DNA of 64,000 nt from contig RXIC02000155.1 of the NCBI GenBank assembly GCA_003952965.2, forward strand, positions 1-64,000. The letters are read 5' to 3'. Both the position numbers and the translations under genes were made by a program. Under the pieces are notes generated by a model. It did not search any database and was not told the origin of the DNA. It was given only the letters and a program-made list of their open reading frames with translations. Positions 19,997 through 32,435 of the stretch are shown piece after piece. The DNA comes from Morella rubra (lineage: Eukaryota; Streptophyta; Magnoliopsida; Fagales; Myricaceae). Each line of letters begins with the position of its first letter. Position 1 is the stretch's first letter.

Positions 19997-22900
19997 ATGG
20001 CTTCACATGTCAATTCACCCAAGTTGAGCTTCGCACCCTCAAATCCAAAGTAAGAATTTATTTGTTCTCAAGCATGTGCGTATCGAATAATCTTGAATTC
20101 TTTATGCTCCTTTTATTTGATAATATTTTTTGACTAATGGCCATTGTTGGGTTTGACATGTTTATTGGGTTGCATTGGAACTAGTACGTTTCTGTTAGAA
20201 CTCAATCTGGTCACGTCACGGTGGGAGATTTGTCACCCGTTTTTGTTAAATTGAAGGCTTTCACTGAACTGTTTACTGAGGATGAGATTAAGGCTGTCTT
20301 GGAGGAGTCGTATAAGGACATCGATGAAGAAATTGATTTTGAATCCTTCCTTCGGGTGAGTCTTTGATGCATGGGGTCTGCGTGCTTCTTCTTTTTTCTT
20401 GAATAAAATGCGATTGAAGAATATGAAAGGTTGAGTTGTGGAATTTTCTTAATTGGCAGGCATATCTAAATTTGCAATCCCGAGCTACGGCGAAATCGGG
20501 TGGCTCAAAGAATTCCTCTTCCTTTCTCAAGGCCACCACAACCACTGTCCACCACTCAATTAATGAATCTGAGAAGGCTTCTTATGTAGCCCACATTAAC
20601 AGCTACCTGGCAGAGGATCCGTTTCTGAAGAAGTATCTCCCCATAGATCCATCTACAAATGCTTTATTTGATCTGGCGAAGGATGGTGTTCTTCTATGGT
20701 AGATGTGCCGGACCTGGTCACTCTTGCTAGATGTTTTCATGTTTGTTGATGGTGCTCCTTCTTATTGATGCTTTTAATTTGTTCATGCAGTAAGCTAATA
20801 AATATAGCTGTTCCTGGCACCATAGATGAGCGGGCTATTAACACCAAGAAGGTCCTTAATCCGTGGGAGAGGAATGAGAATCATACTCTTTGCCTCAATT
20901 CTGCAAAGGCCATTGGCTGCACAGTGGTTAATATTGGCACACAGGACCTTATTGAAGGAAGAGTAAGTTCAACTACTACCAACTACCAATTCGAATATTC
21001 TTCTTGTAGATTTCTATGTGGTTTCAACCCAGCTCAATGTTTTTCTTTTCCTTGTTTTCTGGGTTGTATCTGTTGCTTTTGTAGACTCATCTGCTACTTG
21101 GGTTGATATCTCAAATAATCAAGGTATGCAACTACCAACTTTTTTTATGCATTACATATAAGTTGTTGCGATTAGACAAAAATGATGGTATACATAGGAC
21201 TTAAAGAATTTGGTTATCAATGTTTACACGATTGATTGTCCTTTCTTTTCATATGGTGGGAACTTCAGATTCAACTATTAGCTGATCTCAATCTGAAGAA
21301 AACTCCTCAACTTGTGGAGTTGGTGGATGACAGCAAGGTGAATTTTTCCCCCTTCCTTCTACGTGAACTACGTTTAATGATACGGCGGGGCAATGATTTC
21401 TTTCTGCACTGGGCTATATATGCTAGAAACAATGATGAACATCTTATTTTGCAAAGTGAAATTGCGTTAATCCGCAGGATGTGGAGGAGCTTTTGAGCTT
21501 ATCGCCTGAGAAGGTCTTACTGAAATGGATGAATTTTCATCTGAAGAAAGCTGGATATGAGAGACAAGTTACAAACTTCTCTTCTGATGTCAAGGTAAGA
21601 GAATGCTCATCAGCTCATGAGTGACTAAACACTTTATGCTAGAATCTTTAGCAGAGAAGGTACATTTATGTTGGCATTGGTTACTGATTATTATTAGTTT
21701 AGTTTTCCCATCACATGTATTCGCCCTGTGTATTTTGCCTTCCTCTCAGCTACTGTCACACAATTTTATTACCTATCCAGAACTGGGTTGGATTGATTGC
21801 ATTTCTTGACGATGAAGAAGAAAGGGGTGTGGGGGGGGTTATTATTTCGGGTTGAAATTGAATGCATTCCCACCATCCTTTCTACTTTCTAGGAAGTAGG
21901 AAGATAGCTCAAGGAAAAGATTTTTGTTTGAGCGTGCATTCACGGCTAGTGTTGGACTCATATCTCCTAATACACCAAATAGTGACATTGAAACATTTTT
22001 TGTTTGATGCTTCAGATGTGTCATGTATAATGTCTCTGATACTGTCTTAACCTTGTGTATTTTCAGGATGGAGAGGCATATGCTTACCTGCTTAATGCTC
22101 TTGCACCTGAACACTCAGGCCCTGCTGCCTTGGATACAAAAGATCCTACAGAAAGAGCAAACATGGTTCTTGCACATGCAGAGAAATTGGATTGCAACAG
22201 ATACCTCACTTCTAAGGACATTGTTGAGGGTTCACCCAATCTTAATCTTGCATTTGTTGCCCAAATATTCCAGCACAGGTGAGGAATAATGTGTTTACTT
22301 TGTTCTTTGTAAGTTTCCATTTGCTGCACGAAAGGGAATCTGTGAATATATTGGCGCGATGATGATGATTAAATGTATACATTGTATGTTGATCATTTGG
22401 GCTGCAGAATAATTATGATGCTGATGATGATAATGATAACTGCAAATTATGAGATTCTTTTGGCTTAGTTGATTTCATGTAGAACCACTGTTGGACCTTT
22501 TATCGAAATATGCTCCAAATCTTATGGATTTGTGCATTGTGTTTACCACAAATATTCAGCCATGTAGGACAAAAGATAAAAGAAAGACATCTTTTGGAAA
22601 ATGGTAATCTACCAAGTCTGCTTTGGTTGTCGAAACATCGATTAGCGCCTATTGGTTTTGAATTTTACAAGTGTGTGGAACATAGTGAATATAATCTAGA
22701 CTGTTCAATTCTCCTCTTGATTCAGAATGACTTATATTTTTGATCCTCAAATTGCACAGTACTCTAGAAAAGGTGCCTACCGTGCAACTTCTTTGTTTTG
22801 ATTGTAATTTTCAATTGCGTAACAATATTGATTTCCTTTTTTTTTAACGGTACAACTTCCTTGTTTTGATTGTTGAAATTTATGTTAATGGCATGCGACT

Positions 22901-25456
22901 TTCTCTGTAGGAATGGCTTGACAGTCGACAGCAAAAAGATCTCCTTTGCTGAGATGATGACAGATGATGCACAAACTTCCCGTGAGGAAAGATGCTTCCG
23001 ATTGTGGATTAACAGTCTCGGAATTGCTACCTACGTCAATAATGTTTTTGAGGATGTCAGAAATGGGTGAGTTTATTGTCTTCCCTGTGGTAATGTAAAC
23101 CCCATTGGAATCTTGATTGACATGAAGTTCCTTGTGCTTGCAGTTGGGTTCTTTTAGAAGTTCTTGACAAAGTTTCACCGGAATCAGTTAACTGGAAGCA
23201 GGCAACAAAGCCTCCTATAAAGATGCCATTTAGAAAAGTTGAGAACTGCAACCAAGTTATAAAAATTGGGAAGCAATTAAATTTCTCCCTTGTGAATGTA
23301 GCTGGGAATGATATTGTGCAAGGAAATAAGAAGCTCATACTAGGTATGTTTTCGAGTGTTACACCTGAAATGCTGTTATCCTGCTTATTATTACTGCTTC
23401 ATTCAATCTATCCATGTCAGTGGTGTCTGATTTGTTACTCTCCTATTGGAAGTTGTGGTGTTTCTTTTTAAGTTTTGGGATACCTGTGGTAATGTTATAC
23501 TGTTTGGTAATGTTACATTTTTAGGATAAAGACAAAATAAAATCAATGTTTTTTTGGCTCAAATTATTCTCGTAGACAACTCAAGAGAATCGTAAGGCGA
23601 GATAAGTGCTTTTGTTCTCATTCTCTCTGATATGAAAAGTGAAACTCAATCATAGAAAGGGGCCGGAGTTGGGTATGTGACTCCATGACACAAATATGAG
23701 GTGTAATTTTTGCTAATCATATTTCTTTAGTCACCTGGCTTTGTAGGGTATTTTGATCTGCGTCACGTATAAGAGAAGAACGGGGTGCAGAAAAAGGCTA
23801 GGCAATAGGACTTATGTCAAGGCTATGAGGTGCTGAAACCAAAGCATTGGGACAACTTCATTTGATTGGTTGTCTCTGATTAAATACTTTTGGGTTCGAG
23901 TCTCATTGGTGTGGCTAGTTTCTTACAAGACTAAGAAAAAGTTCGTCAGTTTTTAATTAATCTTCTTTCTTTGAAATAGTTCCAGCGTCAGTCTCTCTTA
24001 TTTGGTTATTTTCCTCTTTAGTGACATTTCCTCTTTAGGAAAGTTTAATCCGTAGAGGTTGTTCTTCACTGGTGAACAACACCTAACTCCTTGCCTCTGG
24101 CCCCACTTGCAGCATTTTTATGGCAACTCATGAGGTTTACCATGCTCCAACTCCTAAAGAACTTGAGATCGCACTCCCAAGGTAAAGAGGGTAAAGAGAT
24201 AAAAGATGCTGACATTCTAAACTGGGCAAACAACAAAGTGAAGAAGGCGGGTAGAACCTCCCGAATTGAGAGCTTCAAGGTAATCCAGTAAACAATGGTC
24301 TTATTGTACAATCAGATTCTAACCTTCTACTGATGGTTTTTGTGTTTAAATTAACTTTTTTGTTGCAGGATAAGACCCTTTCAAATGGGATTTTCTTTCT
24401 CGAGCTTCTTAGTGCTGTAGAGCCAAGGGTGGTCAATTGGAGTGTTGTCACAAAAGGCGAAACTGGTAGGTCAACTTTCTTAATACTTCAGGTCCAGGAC
24501 CAAATGAGAAACTTGCTGAGCTTGCACCTTTCTGGCATACTATTGAGCGTGAAAGAATTGATATGCATAAACTTGGTGAAATTTCTCACTACACATAATT
24601 GATGTTGCAGAGGAAGATAAGAAGTTGAATGCAACATACATAATAAGTGTAGCACGAAAGCTTGGTTGCTCCATTTTCTTGTTACCGGAGGATATTATAG
24701 AGGTAAGGTTATTTTGTACAATTGGATGTGTATATTTCGCCTCACATTTGACACTATGCTGTGATGAAATAGAGGGTATCCACTGTCCATCTTTTTGGTC
24801 TAACTAGGTCACTTTACATCGGAACACATTTGGTAGTCATTTTTTCATAATGGATTATCTCATTGTAATGCTAATCGGCCAACTCATTGTTCTGCACCTT
24901 TCCAGGTTTATTTGAAGAAAAGTTTGCTAGATGACAAAACACATGAATTTGTTTTGCAATGCTTATATTTCTTAATAGATGTTCCAAATTAAACTTTAAA
25001 TTATCCTTTTTGAATAAAGGGAAAAGAAGTATATTAGTTGTTGCTGGGTTGACTTCTTCTGGGGTATAGCTGTATAGGCGATCAGGGTCCAGTGAGACTG
25101 CATTCTGACATTAAATGTAAAAATGAGCATCTCTTAACTAATTTCTAATTTTGTTGCCATCTGTACCATAATGACAGGTAAACCAGAAAATGATCCTTAT
25201 CTTGACGGCAAGTATCATGTATTGGAGCCTACAGCAACTAGCAGAGGAGTCGGAGTCAAACCCTGCTGAAGACAGTAGCACTGCTGATGCATCCCCTGCA
25301 GCTTCAACTGAGGGTGAAAGGGAAACAGCTTTCACTTCTGAGGTCTCAAATTTGGCCATCAACTGTGCTGCTTCAGATGCTGCTCTCTCCCAAGACGATG
25401 AAAAGGAGGAATCCTCTGATAAGGTTGAAGGAAAGGACAATCCTGATGGAGAATGA
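19997..25456 (+). CDS. Fimbrin (plastin-type actin-bundling protein), damaged or atypical first exon
   Basis: Proposed exons after exon 1 (ends 20049): 20185-20355, 20460-20698, 20791-20962, 21085-21123, 21269-21337, 21478-21594, 22067-22278, 22911-23066, 23144-23343, 24113-24279, 24369-24465, 24611-24702 and 25178-25456. All are GT-AG and in phase, giving 669 residues. The protein has the EF-hand-like N-terminal part and four calponin-homology domains, seen as [96 protein letters not shown] and [19 protein letters not shown]. It ends in an acidic tail. Fimbrins cross-link actin filaments in the cytoplasm. In exon 1 the expected frame ([13 protein letters not shown]) has no ATG: small insertions near 19990 and 20008 and an ATT where ATG is expected leave no start. 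The ATG at 19998 is out of frame. Exons 2-14 show no lesion. Confidence 0.9.
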
Positions 25457-26350
25457 CCTGAGATACAAGTCAATAGCAATTTTTTCCTTGGCTTCTTTAT
25501 TTTTCATTTTTCCTCCTAAGATAATGGGGAAGAAAGTAATAGGCTGTAGTTAGCAATATTCGGTTGCTCATTGATTTTTTTCTTGTGCTCGTAAACCACA
25601 GAAGAAAAAGGTAAGAGTACTGTAAATTTTCTTTCTTTAACTAAAGGTTGCGGTCCTCGGGTATATTCTTTTTATTCAAATTACATTAATTCTGCTGAAT
25701 AATATAGATTGAATTTTGAACTTTGAAGCTAAATTTGTGCATCCTTCTCGGTTTCATCCTTTTTGGTGTTAGTAGTATTGCACAATTATTCAGCAGTGCC
25801 GTGGAATGCCAAAGGAAAACTATAACTTGAATGGGATCCAGGATCTGTGGTGCATAGTCAAAACTAGAAACTCATACTCCGGATAGGGTTGATGGATCGA
25901 GAACTTTATTTCTGAGTTGTGCAGTTCTGATAATTATGCACGAGTAAAAAGGATGCAAATGGTTTCCTTCCTCGAAGGAACACCTAATTGCTTGGCTAGA
26001 GAAAAGTTTTCGGGAGCCTGCATGGTCGTGGCACTCTGACTTTGGGGAAAACATTAGTCGTTTTAGCACTCCTGTTCCGGGGCATCTCTTTCTCTGAACA
26101 GAGATCAGTGTCATTAGTTATCTCTCTTTTTACTTTCTCACTCACTCTTATAAAACTTTTAACTATTTTTTCTTTGAATCCAATAAAACTCTAATCTAAC
26201 TTAATTTTCACAAAATTCCTAAAATTTCCAAAAAATCTTGGTTTACAAACATGACACTCTCATCAATCTACTTGCTTACCCAAAACAAATCTACCCATTT
26301 GCTGACACTATAAAAAAATGTTTTTTATATACCATAACAAAAAGAATTGT
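25457..26350. other. Fimbrin 3' UTR and convergent intergenic space
   Basis: This separates the fimbrin stop from the stop of the truncated ankyrin/BTB copy. It contains polyadenylation-like A/T-rich sequence and, at about 26045-26253, a stretch whose right end (CTTGGTTTACAAACATG) resembles the MITE ends seen elsewhere. Confidence 0.5.
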
Positions 26351-28431
26351 CTATAAATCTACATTCTCTCTTTCTTGTTTGCAAGGCACGAGGACAGAGG
26401 TAGGGGGGGATACAAGTGATCTGGGACCATCATCGATATCATCCTTAGGAGTCCCATCAGATTTTTCCCGTTCAGCAACAAGCATAAGCATCTCAAGGCG
26501 CTTGTCAAAGAGTAATGCACTCTCATCTCTCTCGTCAAGCTCAGCAGCTTCAGCTTCAAGCCATTTTTCTCGTAAATCATCAAGAAGATTTGCTTGGTCT
26601 GTATTGACAATAGCTCCTGGAGCACTAGGAGCAGTGGTGCGAAGTGAGGAATCTCCAGATGGTGGTGGCAGTGTCAGCAGCATTGCTCGGAATTCCCATG
26701 TATCAGCAAATGTCTCAAAATTACATGCTATTGTGTCCAGACAGTACTCCCGTATTTTAAGAACGCCATACCTATACAAAATTTAACCACTCAATATTCT
26801 TATAGCGACATTTGAGATTAAGGCTAATAAGGTATTAAGTGCTTTACTCATCAACGATGTAGACAAGCTCATTTGCCATGATCTATGCAGCAATTAATTA
26901 TATTTGAATCAGCAAGTCCTTTATTGTCAAGGCATGTAGAGACATTTTAATCCCCTAGTTCCTTTTGTGTACTTCAAAATGTATAAATGGTGATAATGAT
27001 TGTATTAAGCCCAGTCCAAAGAGGTCTTAAGCTATGATGCGGTCCCAGGTACTGTCTGTTTCTTCCAGGTAGAGCCTAATAAGGAATCGCACAAGAAGAT
27101 AAAATCCACTGTGGAGGCTAGAAAACTGCTAGTAGATAATGTCAGAACTAGAAGAGTATCCTATAAGGCCAGGTGCTAGTGACAAACGATACTCTTAAAA
27201 CTCTAAAAAATACTGCGATGGGCCACAAATGCAGCACTTCGTAAGAAGATAGTAATTCAGACCTGTACCCAAAGCCTCCACCAAAGATCTAAGAAATCAT
27301 CAGCTGACCCTACTCTAGCTACTGACAAAATATCTACGGAAGAGCAAGGAAATAAAGAGATAATAAGAGATGTACATGTCTGATAATATCAACCAATGAC
27401 ACAACTCCGCAGGTGAGACCATTTCCAGGTGCGGCAAAAGTACATCCGCTACAGCACGTTTAAGAGGAAATAACAAGTATCTAGAAGCCGCATCAAAAAT
27501 TTCCTCAGCCTGTTCAATTAATGGGAGTATTAGAACCTCCAAAAGAAAATATTTTTGCTACAAGTAGCTCTGGTTCATATCTTTAATACCTGATCTGGGT
27601 CTATATCCTTCAAACCGTCAGTGTACCTGAATCACCACAAAGGAGTGAAAATAAGTTACACAGCAATCAACTCTGGCACTGATCACCACGCAATCATGTG
27701 AAATGGTCTCAATCATAATAAAGGTTGATGCAAACTTCTTTTCCCCTCAAATGTGAATTCAATTGCTGAAATAACAAGAAAAATAGTGCAAGAAGATCCA
27801 GGCTGCGAAGAGATCTTTGGTTATAGGAACAACAGCATCTTTCCTGCATATTATCCTCTCACTAGTGTGATCTAAGTTCAGTATCTACATTAATCAGAAT
27901 AGACTTACATATACTCAACCATTTTCTCAAATGCTTCAGTGCTCAAATCATGTTCTTCAAGATACGGAAGGGTACCAACAGGTAATGCATCTTTTCCTTC
28001 ATGAAAATCCTCCATACGAGATAATCTTGCTCTAAAGTATTCTGACCTTGAGGCCAAAACCACTTGATGGCAACGAAAAGTCTTTTTAGCAACTCTTACA
28101 CAAACATCTGCAAGATCTTCTAGAAAATCACTTATCTGTGTGTCTTGAATATGATATGATAATTCCTCAACACTATTATCTAGATTATTTTCCCTGGTGG
28201 AGTTGTTAAGGGAAATTTGAAGGATTTGATGCAAGGCAGCTGGAAGTCGATCTTCTTCAGGAAGGGACAGGCCCTGTAAAATGAAGCGTTTCTGTGAATT
28301 ATCTACATCCCTTAGAGCTTTGTATTCTGCATATCTCTGGTGAATGAGCTCTTTCCCAAGGATCCTTTGCAACGATTCACATTTGCATACTTTGCATATT
28401 CTCACAAGATCCTCCATGTCATCTACTGCAA
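26351..28431 (-). pseudogene. 5'-truncated copy of the ankyrin/BTB gene
   Basis: This is the partial duplicate of the gene at 30355-33752. Retained exons on the minus strand are 28431-27909 (truncated at its start), 27626-27590, 27509-27376 and 26771-26351, with splice sites and frame preserved. It lacks the ankyrin region and most of the first BTB domain. The break falls within the codons before [14 protein letters not shown] and is followed by unrelated filler. The second BTB domain ([20 protein letters not shown]) and the C-terminal coiled region ([19 protein letters not shown]) are intact. With no promoter or N-terminus it should not make the normal protein, though a short product from an internal ATG is conceivable. 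Confidence 0.9.
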
Positions 28432-28488
28432 CGAATACCTATACAAAAAGGTTCTTAAAGGACAATCCTGAGATGGAGGCTATGACCT
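28432..28488. other. Filler DNA at the duplication junction
   Basis: These 57 bp match neither the ankyrin/BTB exon (whose copy ends at 28431) nor fimbrin intron 12 (whose copy begins at 28489). I could not trace their origin in the window. Such inserts are common where breaks are repaired by end joining. Confidence 0.8.
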
Positions 28489-29456
28489 GGTGCAGGACCA
28501 AATGAGAAACTTGCTGAGCTTGCACCTTTCTGGCATACTATTGAGCGTGAAAGAATTGATATGCATAAACTTGGTGAAATTTCTCACTACACATTAATTG
28601 ATGTTGCAGAGGAAGATAAGAAGTTGAATGCAACATACATAATAAGTGTAGCACGAAAGCTTGGTTGCTCCATTTTCTTGTTACCGGAGGATATTATAGA
28701 GGTAAGGTTATTTTGTACAATTGGATGTGTATATTTCGCCTCACATTTGACACTATGCTGTGATGAAATAGAGGGTATCCACTGTCCATCTTTTTGGTCT
28801 AACTAGGTCACTTTAAATCGGAACACATTTGGTAGTCATTTTTTCATAATGGATTATCTCATTGTAATGCTAATCAGCCAACTCATTGTTCTGCACCTTT
28901 CCAGGTTTATTTGAAGAAAAGTTTGCTAGATGACAAAACACATGAATTTGTTTTGCAATGCTTATATTTCTTAATAGATGTTCCAAATTAAACTTTAAAT
29001 TATCCTTTTTGAATAAAGGGAAAAGAAGTATATTAGTTGTTGCTGGGTTGACTTCTTCTGGGGTATAGCTGTATAGGCGATCAGGGTCCAGTGAGACTGC
29101 ATTCTGACATTAAATGTAAAAATGAGCATCTCTTAACTAATTTCTAATTTTGTTGCCATCTGTACCATAATGACAGGTAAACCAGAAAATGATCCTTATC
29201 TTGACGGCAAGTATCATGTATTGGAGCCTACAGCAACTAGCAGAGGAGTCGGAGTCAAACCCTGCTGAAGACAGTAGCACTGCGATGCATCCCCTGCAGC
29301 TTCAACTGAGGGTGAAAGGGAAACAGCTTTCGCTTCTGAGGTCTCAAATTTGGCCATCAACTGTGCTGCTTCAGATGCTGCTCTCTCCCAAGACGATGAA
29401 AAGGAGGAATCCTCTGATAAGGTTGAAGGAAAGGACAATCCTGATGGAGAATGACC
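28489..29456 (+). pseudogene. 5'-truncated copy of fimbrin (last two exons)
   Basis: It contains the equivalents of fimbrin exon 13 (28610-28701) and the last exon (from 29177 to about 29453) with the intron between. A single-base deletion near 29284 (GCGATGCA where copy A has GCTGATGCA) shifts the frame in the acidic tail. Exons 1-12 are absent, so it cannot encode fimbrin. In this copy the sequence before exon 13 is open and in frame with it, see findings. Confidence 0.9.
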
Positions 29457-32435
29457 TGAGATACAAGTCAATAGCAATTTTTTCCTTGGCTTCTTTATTT
29501 TTCATTTTTCCTCCTAAGATAATGGGGAAGAAAGTAATAGGCTGTAGTTAGCAATATTCGGTTGCTCATTGATTTTTTTCTTGTGCTCGTAAACCACAGA
29601 AGAAAAAGGTAAGAGTACTGTAAATTTTCTTTCTTTAACTAAAGGTTGCGGTCCTCGGGTATATTCTTTCTATTCAAATTACATTAATTCTGCTGAATAA
29701 TATAGATTGAATTTTGAACTTTGAAGCTAAATTTGTGCATCCTTCGCGGTTTCATCCTTTTTGGTGTTAGTAGTATTGCACAATTATTCAGCAGTGCCGT
29801 GGAATGCCAAAGGAAAACTATAACTTGAATGGGATCCAGGATCTGTGGTGCATAGTCAAAACTAGAAACTCATACTCCGGATAGGGTTGATGGATCGAGA
29901 ACTTTATTTCTGAGTTGTGCAGTTCTGATAATTATGCACGAGTAAAAAGGATGCAAATGGTTTCCTTCCTCGAAGGAACACCTAATTGCTTTGGTCTATT
30001 GGAAAAGTTTTCGGGAGCTGCATGGTAGGTGGCACTGTGACTTTGGGGAAGCATTAAGGTCCCGTTTTTGAGCACTTTGCTGTTCGGGGCATTTCTTTCT
30101 TTGAACAGAGATCAATGTCTTAGTTTTCTCTCTTTTACTTTGCTCACTCACTCCATAAAACTTTTACTATTTTTTTCTTTGAACCAATAAGACTATAAGC
30201 TAACTTAATTTTCACAACATTTCAAAAATCTCTAAAAAATCTTGGTTTACAAACATGACACTCTCATCAATCTACTTGCTTACCCAAAACAAATCTACCC
30301 ATTTGCTGACACTATAAAAAAATGTTTTTTATATACCATAACAAAAAGAATTGTCTATAAATCTACATTCTCTCTTTCTTGTTTGCAAGGCACGAGGACA
30401 GAGGTAGGGGGGGATATAAGTGATCTGGGACCATCATCGATATCATCCTTAGGAGTCCCATCAGATTTTTCCCGTTCAGCAACAAGCATAAGCATCTCAA
30501 GGCGCTTGTCAAAGAGTAATGCACTCTCATCTCTCTCGTCAAGCTCAGCAGCTTCAGCTTCAAGCCATTTTTCTCGTAAATCATCAAGAAGATTTGCTTG
30601 GTCTGTATTGACAATAGCTCCTGGAGCACTAGGAGCAGTGGTGCGAAGTGAGGAATCTCCAGATGGTGGTGGCAGTGTCAGCAGCATTGCTCGGAATTCC
30701 CATGTATCAGCAAATGTCTCAAAATTACATGCTATTGTGTCCAGACAGTACTCCCGTATTTTAAGAACGCCATACCTATACAAAATTTAACCACTCAATA
30801 TTCTTATAGCGACATTTGAGATTAAGGCTAATAAGGTATTAAGTGCTTTACTCGTCAACGATGTAGACAAGCTCATTTGCCATGATCTATGCAGCAATTA
30901 ATTATATTTGAATCAGAAAGTCCTTTATTGTCAAAGCATGTAGAGACATTTTAATCCCCTAGTTCCTTTTGTGTACTTCAAAATGTATAAATGGTGATAA
31001 TGATTGTATTAAGCCCAGTCCAAAGAGGTCTTAAGCTATGATGCGGTCCCAGGTACTGTCTGTTTCTTCCAGGTAGAGCCTAATAAGGAATCGCACAAGA
31101 AGATAAAATCCACTGTGGAGGCTAGAAAACTGCTAGTAGATAATGTCAGAACTAGAAGAGTATCCTATAAGGCCAGGTGCTAGTGACAAACGATACTCTT
31201 AAAACTCTAAAAAATACTGCGATGGGCCACAAATGCAGCACTTCGTAAGAAGATAGTAATTCAGACATGTACCCAAAGCCTCCACCAAAGATCTAAGAAA
31301 TCATCAGCTGACCCTACTCTAGCTACTGACAAAATATCTATGGAAGAGCAAGGAAATAAAGAGATAATAAGAGATGTACATGTCTGATAATATCAACCAA
31401 TGACACAACTCCGCAGGTGAGACCATTTCCAGGTGCGGCAAAAGTACATCCGCTACAGCACGTTTAAGAGGAAATAACAAGTATCTAGAAGCCGCATCAA
31501 AAATTTCCTCAGCCTGCTCAATTAATGGGAGTATTAGAACCTCCAAAAGAAAATATTTTTGCTACAAGTAGCTCTGGTTCATATCTTTAATACCTGATCT
31601 GGGTCTATATCCTTCAAACCGTCAGTGTACCTGAATCACCACAAAGGAGTGAAAATAAGTTACACAGCAATCAACTCTGGCACTGATCACCACGCAATCA
31701 TGTGAAATGGTCTCAATCATAATAAAGGTTGATGCAAACTTCTTTTCCCCTCAAATGTGAATTCAATTGCTGAAATAACAAGAAAAATAGTGCAAGAAGA
31801 TCCAGGCTGCGAAGAGATCTTTGGTTATAGGAACAACAGCATCTTTCCTGCATATTATCCTCTCACTAGTGTGATCTAAGTTCAGTATCTACATTAATCA
31901 GAATAGACTTACATATACTCGACCATTTTCTCAAATGCTTCAGTGCTCAAATCATGTTCTTCAAGATACGGAAGGGTACCAACAGGTAATGCATCTTTTC
32001 CTTCATGAAAATCCTCCATACGAGATAATCTTGCTCTAAAGTATTCTGACCTTGAGGCCAAAACCACTTGATGGCAACGAAAAGTCTTTTTAGCAACTCT
32101 TACACAAACATCTGCTAGATCTTCTAGAAAATCACTTATCTGTGTGTCTTGAATATGATATGATAATTCCTCAACACTATTATCTAGATTATTTTCCCTG
32201 GTGGAGTTGTTAAGGGAAATTTGAAGGATTTGATGCAAGGCAGCTGGAAGTCGATCTTCTTCAGGAAGGGACAGGCCCTGTAAAATGAAGCGTTTCTGTG
32301 AATTATCTACATCCCTTAGAGCTTTGTATTCTGCATATCTCTGGTGAATGAGCTCTTTCCCAAGGATCCTTTGCAACGATTCACATTTGCATACTTTGCA
32401 TATTCTCACAAGATCCTCCATGTCATCTACTGCAA
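28489..32435. repeat. Tandem duplication, copy B (about 3.9 kb)
   Basis: The second copy of 24491-28431. Its right end is continuous with the complete ankyrin/BTB gene, while its left end is the junction, so copy B's fimbrin part is the displaced one. Copy A's ankyrin/BTB part is displaced in the same way. Confidence 0.95.

Larger units (their letters stand above)
24491..28431. repeat. Tandem duplication, copy A (about 3.9 kb)
   Basis: This repeats at 28489-32435 in the same orientation, with an offset of 3998 at the left end growing to 4004 at the right. It holds the last two fimbrin exons, the intergenic space and the 3' two-thirds of the ankyrin/BTB gene. Outside one patch (about 25995-26235) the copies differ by only scattered single bases. 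Confidence 0.95.

Noticed and set aside
23870-23915. B-box-like GGGTTCGAGTCTC in a fimbrin intron
   Set aside because: No matching A-box or cloverleaf was found, so a tRNA gene is not supported; a SINE relic is possible.
26238-26786. 182-codon Ser-rich plus-strand frame, repeated at 30242-30790
   Set aside because: It is an antisense shadow of the last ankyrin/BTB exon, duplicated with it.
30870-30890. Minus-strand stretch reading [10 protein letters not shown] between the last two ankyrin/BTB exons, present in both copies (near 26870 too)
   Set aside because: It would join in a suggestive way to [10 protein letters not shown], but the only acceptor-to-donor length (35 bases) breaks the reading frame, and the direct junction [12 protein letters not shown] fits the family better.
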